Shown here: in pieces, positions 7,634 through 15,809 of the stretch
Position numbering within the stretch: the stretch's first letter is position 1
How the letters are laid out: each line of letters begins with the position of its first letter
From: Amycolatopsis sp. cg9
GTDB lineage: Bacteria > Actinomycetota > Actinomycetes > Mycobacteriales > Pseudonocardiaceae
NCBI RefSeq assembly: GCF_041346945.1
Contig: NZ_CP166850.1
Location: 5,378,501-5,442,500, forward strand
DNA: 64,000 nt
Direction: 5' to 3'
Notes under the pieces: model-generated
What the model was told of the DNA's origin: nothing
The model's input: only the letters and a program-made list of their open reading frames with translations
The model's database searches: none
Made by a program: the position numbers and the translations under genes

Positions 7634-9586
7634 GTGCCCGAAGAGATCCCCGCCCGACGTGTCCTGCAGGAGCTTGCCGATCGGTATGGCGTTGCCACCC
7701 GGTACGAGAACGCCGACCAGGTTTGGGTCGAGGTGGACGATGATGTCGTCGTCGCCGTTCTCGGGCAGTTCGGGGTGGACGCGACCAGCGACGATGCCAT
7801 CGCCGAGGCCCTGACCGCCGTGACGGGCGGCGGTGCGCTGCCGCCGACGATCGTGGTCAAGGAGGGCGCCGGCCGGCCGTTGCCCGGGGATGCCGAGGTC
7901 GTGCTGGAGGACGGGACGCGTCGCCGGGTGACCGGGGAGCTGCCCGGGGATCTGCCGCTCGGCTGGCACCGGGTGGTGACCGCCGAGCAGGACGTCGTGC
8001 TCGCTGTCGTGCCCGCGAAGCTGCCGGTCGTGCCACCCGCGTGGGGCTGGATGCTGCAGCTCTACTCGCTGCACTCGGCCGGGTCGTGGGGGATCGGGGA
8101 CTACGCCGATCTCGCCACCTTCGCGGCGCGGTCGGCGGCCGAGCTGGATGCCGGGGTGCTGCTCGTCAACCCCGTGCAGGCGATCAGTCCGGCGCACCCC
8201 GTGGAGCGGTCGCCGTACTCGCCCGCGAGCCGGCGGTTCGCCAATCCCGTCTACCTGCGCGTCACGGCCACCGAGACCTTCGCGCAGGCGGACGCGGCGA
8301 CGCGGGAGGCCGTCGAGTCGCTGGCGCCGGACCGGGAAGGCGACCTGATCGACTACGACGCCGTCTGGACGGCGAAGCGGGCCGCGCTCGAACTGCTGTG
8401 GCCGCACCACGTCGAAGACGTGCCCGAGGACCGGGACCTGCGGGAGTTCGGTCTCTTCTGCGCGCTCGCCGAACTGCACGGCGCCGACTGGCGGGACTGG
8501 CCGGCGGGCCTGCGGGATCCGGCCGGAGCCGAGGTCGCCGAAGCCCGTGAAGCGCGCGGGGACCGCGTCGCCTTCCACGGCTGGCTGCAGCACCTCTGCC
8601 GGGTGCAGCTGGAAGCTGCGCGAACGGCGGCCCGGGACGCCGGGATGACCGTCGGGATCGTGCACGACCTGCCGGTCGGGGTGCACCCGGGCGGGGCCGA
8701 CACCTGGGCGGTGCGGGACGTCTTCGCCGCCGACGTGCGGGTGGGGGCGCCGCCGGACGCGTTCAACCAGCAGGGGCAGGACTGGAACCTGCCGCCGTGG
8801 CGGCCGGACAAGCTGGCCGAGGCCGGGTACGCGCCCTTCCGGGACGTCATCCGGGGTGTGCTCCGGTACGCCGACGGCATCCGCGTCGACCACATCGCCG
8901 GGCTCTGGCGGCTGTGGTGGATCCCGCCGGGCGAGCCCGCGCACCGCGGCACGTACGTGCACTACGACGCCGAGGCGATGGTCGGCGTGCTCGCGCTCGA
9001 GGCGCACCGGGCGGGTGCCGTCGTCGTGGGGGAGGACCTGGGGACCGTCGAGGACGTCGTCACCGAAACCATGCACGAGCGGGGGATGCTCAGCTCCGCC
9101 GTCCTGTGGTTCGAACGCGACTGGGACGCGCCGGGCAAGCCGTTCACCTCGCCCGAGAGCTGGGACCCGGACGCGATGGCCAGCATCTCCACGCACGACC
9201 TGCCGACGGTCTCGGGCTGGCTGCGGAGCGAGCACGTCCGGGTGCGCGCCGAGCTGGGGCTGCTGGACCGCGGGGTCGAGGCCGAGGAAAAATCCGCCGC
9301 GGCCGAGCGGGAAGCCCTGCTGGATCTTGTTGCGCGGGAAGGGATTCCGGACGGGGACCCGGTCGTCGCGCTGCACACCCTGCTCGCGAAAGCCGCGTCG
9401 CGGCTGGTGCTGACGTCGCCGGCCGACGTCGCGGGCCAGGTGCGGCAGCCGAATCTGCCCGGAACCGTCGACCAGTACCCTAACTGGCGGATTCGCCTTC
9501 CCGTCAGCGTCGACGGCTTCTTCACCGCGAAGGGGGTCCGCGCCGCGGTCGCACCGCTGGCGGCGGCCCGCCCGTTGCCCGGGTAA
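7634..9586 (+). CDS. malQ: 4-alpha-glucanotransferase (amylomaltase, GH77)
   Basis: A 650-aa GH77 enzyme that disproportionates malto-oligosaccharides by moving glucan segments between chains and releasing glucose. After an N-terminal extension of about 130 residues, typical of actinobacterial MalQ, the catalytic barrel shows RVDHIAGL (nucleophile D419), VVGEDLGTV (acid/base E467) and STHDLPT (D522). It opens a run of nine same-strand glucan and trehalose genes, and its products can feed TreY or the GlgE pathway. The GTG at 7634 gives MPEEIPARRVLQEL; the frame stays open to 7592 but that part looks non-coding. The ribosome-binding site is weak, so the start is uncertain. Confidence 0.93.
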   Translation: MPEEIPARRVLQELADRYGVATRYENADQVWVEVDDDVVVAVLGQFGVDATSDDAIAEALTAVTGGGALPPTIVVKEGAGRPLPGDAEVVLEDGTRRRVTGELPGDLPLGWHRVVTAEQDVVLAVVPAKLPVVPPAWGWMLQLYSLHSAGSWGIGDYADLATFAARSAAELDAGVLLVNPVQAISPAHPVERSPYSPASRRFANPVYLRVTATETFAQADAATREAVESLAPDREGDLIDYDAVWTAKRAALELLWPHHVEDVPEDRDLREFGLFCALAELHGADWRDWPAGLRDPAGAEVAEAREARGDRVAFHGWLQHLCRVQLEAARTAARDAGMTVGIVHDLPVGVHPGGADTWAVRDVFAADVRVGAPPDAFNQQGQDWNLPPWRPDKLAEAGYAPFRDVIRGVLRYADGIRVDHIAGLWRLWWIPPGEPAHRGTYVHYDAEAMVGVLALEAHRAGAVVVGEDLGTVEDVVTETMHERGMLSSAVLWFERDWDAPGKPFTSPESWDPDAMASISTHDLPTVSGWLRSEHVRVRAELGLLDRGVEAEEKSAAAEREALLDLVAREGIPDGDPVVALHTLLAKAASRLVLTSPADVAGQVRQPNLPGTVDQYPNWRIRLPVSVDGFFTAKGVRAAVAPLAAARPLPG

Positions 9587-9662
9587 CGGGTTCTTCGCGG
9601 CGCACGACTCACGTCCGTCGACACGGACGACACCGGCACGACCCAAGCTCGAGGAGACCCCA

Positions 9663-11789
9663 GTGCGGCCCTGGCCAGGAACGCCCTACCCGCTCGGCGC
9701 CACCTACGACGGAGTCGGGACGAACTTCGCCCTGTTCTCCGAGGTGGCCGAGCGGGTCGAACTGTGCCTGTTCGACGCCGAGGGCGAGGAGACGCGCCAC
9801 GTGCTCGAAGAGGTGGACGGGTTCGTCCACCACGGTTACCTGCTCAACGTCGGGCCCGGGCAGCGGTACGGGTTCCGGGTGCACGGCCCGTACGACCCGA
9901 AGCGCGGCCTGCGCTGCAACCCGAACAAGCTGCTCATCGACCCGTACGCGAAGGCCGTCTCGCACGGCGTGAAGTGGGACGAGTCGCTGTTCGGCTACCA
10001 GTTCGACAACCCGGACGAGCGCAACGACGACGACTCCGCCGGGCGGGTGCCGTACTCGCTGGTCGCGAACCCGTTCTTCGACTGGGGCAACGACCGGCAG
10101 CCGAAGCGGCCGTACAACGAGACGGTCATCTACGAGGCGCACGTCAAGGGCATGACCGTGAACCACCCGTTCGTGCCCGAGCCGCTGCGGGGCACGTACG
10201 CCGGTCTCGCGCACCCCGCGGTCGTCGAGCACCTGCAGAAGCTCGGCATCACCGCCGTGGAGCTGCTGCCGGTGCACCAGTTCGTCTCCGACCACGGGCT
10301 GGAGGAGAAGGGCCTCACGAACTACTGGGGCTACAACACGATCGGGTACTTCGCGCCGCACGACGCGTACGCGGCGATGCCCGGCGAAGGCGGCCAGGTC
10401 CAGGAGTTCAAGGGCATGGTGAAGGCCTTCCACGAGGCCGGCATCGAAGTCATCCTGGACGTGGTTTACAACCACACCGCGGAGGGCAACCACCTCGGGC
10501 CGACCCTGTCGATGCGCGGCATCGACAACGAGGCCTACTACCGCCTGGTGGAGGGGGAGCCCGAGTACTACATGGACTACACCGGCACCGGGAACTCGCT
10601 GAACGTGCGCAACCCGCACACCCTGCAGCTGATCATGGACTCGCTGCGGTACTGGGTCACCGAAATGCACGTCGACGGCTTCCGCTTCGACCTCGCCTCG
10701 GCGCTGGCGCGCGAGTTCTACGACGTCGACCGGCTGTCCACGTTCTTCGACCTGGTGCAGCAGGACCCGATCGTGAGCCAGGTGAAGCTGATCGCCGAGC
10801 CGTGGGACGTCGGGCCCGGTGGGTACCAGGTCGGCAACTTCCCGCCGCTGTGGACGGAGTGGAACGGGCAGTTCCGCGACACCGTCCGCGACTTCTGGCG
10901 CGGCGAGCCCTCGACGCTGGGGGAGTTCGCCTCGCGCATCACCGGCTCGTCGGACCTCTACCAGGACGACGGCCGCCGACCGTTCGCGTCGATCAACTTC
11001 GTCACCGCGCACGACGGCTTCACGCTGCGGGACCTGGTGTCCTACAACGAAAAGCACAACGAGGCCAACGGCGAGGACGGGCGGGACGGGGCCGACGACA
11101 ACCGGTCGTGGAACTGCGGGGTCGAGGGCGAGACCGACGACTCCGAGGTCCTCGAGCTGCGGGCCCGCCAGCAGCGGAACATGCTGGCCACGATGCTGCT
11201 GTCGCAGGGCGTCCCGATGATCCTGCACGGCGACGAGTTCGGCCGGACCCAGCAGGGCAACAACAACGTCTACTGCCAGGACTCCGCACTGTCCTGGATG
11301 GACTGGGAGCTGGCCAAGGACAACGCGGACCTGGTCAAGTTCACCGGCGGGCTGGGCGCGTTCCGGCACCGGCACCCGGTGTTCCGCCGCCGCCGGTTCT
11401 TCCAGGGCGGGCCGGTCGGCAAGGGCGACAAGCTCGGCGACATCGCCTGGTTCACCCCGGCCGGCGAGGAGATGACCGAGCAGAACTGGGACGACGGCTT
11501 CGGCAAGGCGGTCGTCGTCTTCCTCAACGGCAAGGCGATCCCGGACCTCGACCAGCGCGGCATGAAGGTCGAGGACGACTCGTTCCTGCTCGCCTTCAAC
11601 GCCCACTACGAAGACATCGACGCCAAGCTGCCGGGCAACGGGTACGGGGAGCGCTGGACCGTCGTCGTCGACACCGCGACCGGCGAGGTGGAGCCCGCCG
11701 GCGCGGAGCCGATCGAAGGCGGCGGCCAGCTCACCCTCCCGGCCCGGTCCCTGATCGTGCTGCAGCGGACGGAGACGGAGCCCGAATGA
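9663..11789 (+). CDS. glgX: glycogen debranching enzyme / isoamylase, first copy
   Basis: A 708-aa GlgX/TreX-type enzyme that cleaves alpha-1,6 branches. An N-terminal CBM48 domain (YPLGATYDGVGTNFALFS onward) precedes the GH13 barrel with nucleophile D343 (VDGFRFDLA), acid/base E379 (LIAEPWD) and transition-state stabiliser D451 (TAHDGF). The GTG at 9663 follows GAGGAGA. Its TGA overlaps the treY ATG (ATGA), and treY likewise overlaps treZ, so this copy belongs to the classical treX-treY-treZ operon that turns glycogen into linear chains and then trehalose. Positions 10988-11078 are identical in DNA to part of the second glgX. Confidence 0.96.
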   Translation: MRPWPGTPYPLGATYDGVGTNFALFSEVAERVELCLFDAEGEETRHVLEEVDGFVHHGYLLNVGPGQRYGFRVHGPYDPKRGLRCNPNKLLIDPYAKAVSHGVKWDESLFGYQFDNPDERNDDDSAGRVPYSLVANPFFDWGNDRQPKRPYNETVIYEAHVKGMTVNHPFVPEPLRGTYAGLAHPAVVEHLQKLGITAVELLPVHQFVSDHGLEEKGLTNYWGYNTIGYFAPHDAYAAMPGEGGQVQEFKGMVKAFHEAGIEVILDVVYNHTAEGNHLGPTLSMRGIDNEAYYRLVEGEPEYYMDYTGTGNSLNVRNPHTLQLIMDSLRYWVTEMHVDGFRFDLASALAREFYDVDRLSTFFDLVQQDPIVSQVKLIAEPWDVGPGGYQVGNFPPLWTEWNGQFRDTVRDFWRGEPSTLGEFASRITGSSDLYQDDGRRPFASINFVTAHDGFTLRDLVSYNEKHNEANGEDGRDGADDNRSWNCGVEGETDDSEVLELRARQQRNMLATMLLSQGVPMILHGDEFGRTQQGNNNVYCQDSALSWMDWELAKDNADLVKFTGGLGAFRHRHPVFRRRRFFQGGPVGKGDKLGDIAWFTPAGEEMTEQNWDDGFGKAVVVFLNGKAIPDLDQRGMKVEDDSFLLAFNAHYEDIDAKLPGNGYGERWTVVVDTATGEVEPAGAEPIEGGGQLTLPARSLIVLQRTETEPE
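10988..11078 (+). repeat. 91-bp tract identical to 17144-17234, copy in glgX 1
   Basis: Every base, including all third codon positions, matches the second copy across the catalytic TAHDGF region. Sequence diverges immediately on both sides. The protein is conserved here, but exact synonymous identity suggests recent gene conversion between the paralogues. Confidence 0.85.
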
Positions 11790-14050
11790 CGGTGCCGGAG
11801 TCGACCTACCGGGTGCAGCTGCGCCCGGAGTTCACCTTCACCGACGCGGCCGGCCTCGCCGGCTACCTGCGTGACCTCGGCATCGGCGCGCTCTACGCGT
11901 CGCCGGTGCTGGACGCGACGCCCGGGTCGACGCACGGCTACGACGTCGTCGACCCGACGCGCGCGCGGCCGGAGCTGGGCGGCGAGGACGCCCGTCGCGA
12001 GCTGAGCGCGAAGCTGAAGGAAGCCGGGCTCGGCCTGGTCGTCGACATCGTGCCGAACCACATGTCGGTCGAGGTCCCGAAGGCGAACCGGTTCTGGTGG
12101 GACGTGCTCGAACACGGCCGCGACTCCCGGTACGCCGCCTTCTTCGACGTCGACTGGGCGCGCGGGCCGATCCTGCTGCCGGTCCTCGGGGACGACGACG
12201 CCGTCGCGGACCTGTCGGTCGAGGACGGCGAGCTCGCCTACTACGACCATCGCTTCCCGATCGCGCCCGGCACGGGAGGCGGGACGCCGCAAGAGGTCCA
12301 CGAGCGCCAGCACTACCGCCTGATCGGCTGGCGCCGCGGCAACGCGGAGCTGACCTACCGCCGGTTCTTCGACATCACGAACCTGGCCGCCGTGCGCGTC
12401 GAGGACCCGACGGTGTTCGCCGAGACGCACGGCGAAGTGCTGCGCTGGGTCGCCGACGGCGACGTCACCGGCCTGCGCGTCGACCACCCGGACGGGCTCG
12501 CCGATCCCGGCGGCTACTTCCGGCGGCTGCGGGAGAACGCCCCGGGCGCGTGGATCGTGGCGGAGAAGATCCTGCACCCGGGCGAGCCGCTGCCGCAGAG
12601 CTGGCCGGTCGACGGCACCACCGGTTACGACGCGCTGCGCGAGATCGCCGGCGTCTTCGTGGATCCGGCGGGCGAGCCCGGCTTCACCGAGCTGGCGAAC
12701 GAGCTGGGCGTGAAGACCGGCTACCACCGCGTCGAGGCCGAGGCGCGGCGCCTGGTCACCGACCGCATCCTGGTCGCCGAGGTCCGGCGGATCGCGGCGC
12801 TGCTGCGGGACGTCGACGCCGAGCAGGCCCGGCAGGCGGTGGCCGAGACCATGATCGCCTTCCCGGTCTACCGCTCCTACCTCCCCGAAGGCGCGGCGCA
12901 CTGGGCCGCCGCGATCGCCGGGGCGCGCCAGGCCCGGCCCGACCTCGCCGGCGCGCTCGAGGCCCTCGACGCGCAGGTCCGCGCCGAGCCCGAAGGCGAG
13001 CTGGCCACCCGGATCCAGCAGACGTCCGGCATGGTCGTGGCCAAGGGCACCGAGGACACGACGTTCTACCGCTACACCCGCTTCGCCGCGCTCAACGAGG
13101 TCGGCGGCAACCCGGACCGCTTCGGGCTCGACGTCGAGGAGTTCCACCGGCTGGCGGCCGAGCGCGAAGCCGGCCACCCGGCCGCGATGACGACGCTGAC
13201 CACGCACGACACCAAGCGCTCCGAGGACACCCGCGCCCGGATGGCGGTGCTCGCCGAAGTGCCGGGCGAGTTCGCCGACGCGGTCCGGCGGTGGACCGCG
13301 AGCCACGGGATCGACGAGCCGTCGCTCAACCTGCTCGCCTGGCAGACGCTCGTCTCCACCTGGCCGATCGAGCCGGCCCGGCTGCGGGACTACCTGGACA
13401 AGGCGGCCAAGGAGGCCAAGCTCCGGACCAGCTGGACCGACCACGACGAGGCTTTCGAGGAAGCCGTCGCCGCCTGGCCCGACGCCGTCGTCGACGACCC
13501 CGACGTGGCCGCGTTCGTCGCGCGGATCGAGCGGCCGGGCTGGAGCAACTCGCTCGGCCAGAAGCTCGTCCAGCTGACCGCGCCCGGGGTCCCGGACGTC
13601 TACCAGGGCACCGAGCTGTGGGACTTCTCGCTGGTCGACCCGGACAACCGCCGCCCGGTCGACTACGCGGTCCGCCGCGAGCTGCTCGCGCGGATCGCCG
13701 ACGGCGAGCTGCCGGAGATCGACGCGTCGGGCGCGGCGAAGCTGCTGGTGGTGCACAAGGCGCTGAAGCTGCGCCAGGAGCACCCCGCGTTGTTCCACGG
13801 CTACCGGCCGCTGCGCGCCGAGGGCGTCGCGGCGGAACACTGCCTGGCCTACACCCGCAGCGCCGGCCTGGCCGTCGCGGTCACCCGGCTGCCGGTCGGT
13901 CTCGAAGCCGCCGGTGGCTGGCGCGACACCGTGCTCCCGCTGCCGGACGGCGTCTGGACCGACGTCCTCACCGGCCGCGACGCCACGCCGGACGTGGCCA
14001 CCCTGTTCGACCGCTACCCCGTCGCGTTGCTGGTGCGAGGAGACGCATGA
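11786..14050 (+). CDS. treY: malto-oligosyltrehalose synthase
   Basis: A 754-aa GH13 enzyme that isomerises the reducing-end alpha-1,4 bond of malto-oligosaccharides to the alpha,alpha-1,1 bond, making maltooligosyl trehalose. It begins with the family-typical STYRVQLRPEFTFTDAAGL and contains LYASPVLDATPGSTHGYDV, the catalytic GLRVDHPDGLADP (D233) and WIVAEKIL (E260), and TTHDTKRSEDTRAR. Length is close to the usual 750-780 aa. It starts 4 bp inside the preceding glgX and ends 4 bp inside treZ, so the three are coupled. TreZ then releases free trehalose. Confidence 0.97.
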   Translation: MTVPESTYRVQLRPEFTFTDAAGLAGYLRDLGIGALYASPVLDATPGSTHGYDVVDPTRARPELGGEDARRELSAKLKEAGLGLVVDIVPNHMSVEVPKANRFWWDVLEHGRDSRYAAFFDVDWARGPILLPVLGDDDAVADLSVEDGELAYYDHRFPIAPGTGGGTPQEVHERQHYRLIGWRRGNAELTYRRFFDITNLAAVRVEDPTVFAETHGEVLRWVADGDVTGLRVDHPDGLADPGGYFRRLRENAPGAWIVAEKILHPGEPLPQSWPVDGTTGYDALREIAGVFVDPAGEPGFTELANELGVKTGYHRVEAEARRLVTDRILVAEVRRIAALLRDVDAEQARQAVAETMIAFPVYRSYLPEGAAHWAAAIAGARQARPDLAGALEALDAQVRAEPEGELATRIQQTSGMVVAKGTEDTTFYRYTRFAALNEVGGNPDRFGLDVEEFHRLAAEREAGHPAAMTTLTTHDTKRSEDTRARMAVLAEVPGEFADAVRRWTASHGIDEPSLNLLAWQTLVSTWPIEPARLRDYLDKAAKEAKLRTSWTDHDEAFEEAVAAWPDAVVDDPDVAAFVARIERPGWSNSLGQKLVQLTAPGVPDVYQGTELWDFSLVDPDNRRPVDYAVRRELLARIADGELPEIDASGAAKLLVVHKALKLRQEHPALFHGYRPLRAEGVAAEHCLAYTRSAGLAVAVTRLPVGLEAAGGWRDTVLPLPDGVWTDVLTGRDATPDVATLFDRYPVALLVRGDA

Positions 14051-15759
14051 GGTTCAGCCTGTGGGCCCCGGCCGCCGAGCGGGTCCGGGTGTCCGTCGAC
14101 GCCGAGGTGCACGAGATGACCGCGGGCGAGGGCGGCTGGTGGCACGCCGACGCCGACGGGATCAACTACGGCTTCCTGCTCGACGACGACGAGAAGCGGC
14201 TGCCCGACCCGCGGTCGCGGTGGCAGCCGCACGGCGTCCACGCCGAGTCGCGCGTGTACGACCACGCCGAGTTCGAGTGGACCGACGACGCCTGGCACGG
14301 CCGCCAGCTGCCCGGCGCCGTCCTCTACGAGCTGCACGTCGGCACGTTCACCGAGGGCGGCACCTTCGACGCGGCCATCGACCGGCTCGACCACCTCGTC
14401 GACCTCGGGATCACGCACGTCGAACTGCTGCCGGTGAACTCCTTCGACGGCACCGCCGGCTGGGGCTACGACGGCGTCCTCTGGGGCGCGGTCCACGAGC
14501 CCTACGGCGGCCCGGACGGGTTCAAGCGGTTCGTCGACGCGGCCCACGCGCGCGGTCTTGCCGTCGTGCTCGACGTCGTCTACAACCACCTCGGGCCCTC
14601 CGGCGCCTACCTCGACCGGTTCGGCCCGTACTTCGCCGGCCAGAACGACTGGGGCCCCGGCCTCAACCTCGACGGCGCCGGCTCCGACGAGGTCCGCCGG
14701 TACGTGCTCGACAACGCGCTGAGCTGGTTCCGCGACTTCCACGTCGACGCGCTGCGCCTGGACGCCGTTCACGCGCTCCTCGACCGGCGGGCCGTCCACC
14801 TGCTCGAACAGCTCGCCACCGAGGTCGAGGCGCTGTCGGCGGCGCTGAACCGGCCGCTGACCCTGATCGCCGAGTCCGACCTCAACGACCCGAAGCTCGT
14901 GACGCCCCGCGAGCGCGGCGGGTACGGCCTGCACGCCCAGTGGTCGGACGACTTCCACCACGCGCTGCACGTCAAGCTGACCGGCGAGACGACGGGCTAC
15001 TACGCCGACTTCGCCGCGCCGGACGCGCTCGAGCGGGTCCTGCGCGAGGTGTTCTTCCACGCGGGCACCTGGTCGTCCTTCCGGGAGCGGACCCACGGCC
15101 GGCCGGTCGACACGCGGACCGTGCCCGGGCACCGTTTCCTCGGCTACCTGCAGAACCACGACCAGATCGGCAACCGCGCGACCGGCGACCGGCTCTCGGC
15201 GACGGTCCCGGTGAACCGGCTGGGCTGCGGCGCGGCGATCCTGTTCTGCTCGCCGTTCACGCCGATGGTGTTCATGGGGGAGGAGTGGGCGGCGAGCACG
15301 CCGTGGCAGTTCTTCGCCTCCTTCCCGGAACCCGAGCTGGCCGAGGCCGTCCGCACGGGCCGCCGTCGCGAGTTCTCCCGGCACGGCTGGGGCGAATCGG
15401 ACGTACCGGACCCGATGGACGCGGCCACCGTGGACCGCTCGCGGCTCGACTGGGCCGAAGTGGAGCGGCCCGCGCACCGCGAGGTGCTGGAGCTGTACCG
15501 CGCGCTGATCAAGCTGCGTCGCGAGCACCCCGAGCTGGCCGACCCGCGGATCGACGGCCTGCGCGTCGACAGCTCGCCCGACGGCTCCTGGCTGGTGCTG
15601 CACCGCGGCTCGCTCCGGCTGGCGGTCAACTTCGGTCCCGGGCCGGTCACGCTCCCGCTCGGGGCGACCTCCGCCCTGCTCGCCTGGGGCGGGGCCGAGG
15701 CCGACGGTGGGGCGGCCCAGCTGCCGCCGGACGGTTTCGTTCTGGTCGAAACCCGATAA
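14047..15759 (+). CDS. treZ: malto-oligosyltrehalose trehalohydrolase
   Basis: A 570-aa GH13 enzyme that hydrolyses the bond next to the trehalose unit made by TreY, releasing trehalose. An N-terminal CBM48-like domain (FSLWAPAAERVRVSV) precedes the barrel with nucleophile D239 (ALRLDAVHAL), acid/base E276 (LIAESDLND) and D372 (NHDQIGNRA). MVFMGEEWAAS is also typical. The ATG overlaps the treY stop by 4 bp. The next gene, a second glgX, follows after 50 bp, so transcription may continue or restart there. Confidence 0.97.
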   Translation: MRFSLWAPAAERVRVSVDAEVHEMTAGEGGWWHADADGINYGFLLDDDEKRLPDPRSRWQPHGVHAESRVYDHAEFEWTDDAWHGRQLPGAVLYELHVGTFTEGGTFDAAIDRLDHLVDLGITHVELLPVNSFDGTAGWGYDGVLWGAVHEPYGGPDGFKRFVDAAHARGLAVVLDVVYNHLGPSGAYLDRFGPYFAGQNDWGPGLNLDGAGSDEVRRYVLDNALSWFRDFHVDALRLDAVHALLDRRAVHLLEQLATEVEALSAALNRPLTLIAESDLNDPKLVTPRERGGYGLHAQWSDDFHHALHVKLTGETTGYYADFAAPDALERVLREVFFHAGTWSSFRERTHGRPVDTRTVPGHRFLGYLQNHDQIGNRATGDRLSATVPVNRLGCGAAILFCSPFTPMVFMGEEWAASTPWQFFASFPEPELAEAVRTGRRREFSRHGWGESDVPDPMDAATVDRSRLDWAEVERPAHREVLELYRALIKLRREHPELADPRIDGLRVDSSPDGSWLVLHRGSLRLAVNFGPGPVTLPLGATSALLAWGGAEADGGAAQLPPDGFVLVETR

Positions 15760-15809
15760 CCGGATCGCACATCGCGCGCGAAGGGGCCGGTATCTGGGAC
15801 GATTCAGGA

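Noticed and set aside
7129..7743. A 204-codon open frame across the 8-bp array
   Set aside because: The product (repeated AGLPEWRAAGLPGWRDGG-like text) follows from the repeat composition, the repeat period is not a codon multiple, and it overlaps the malQ start in another frame.
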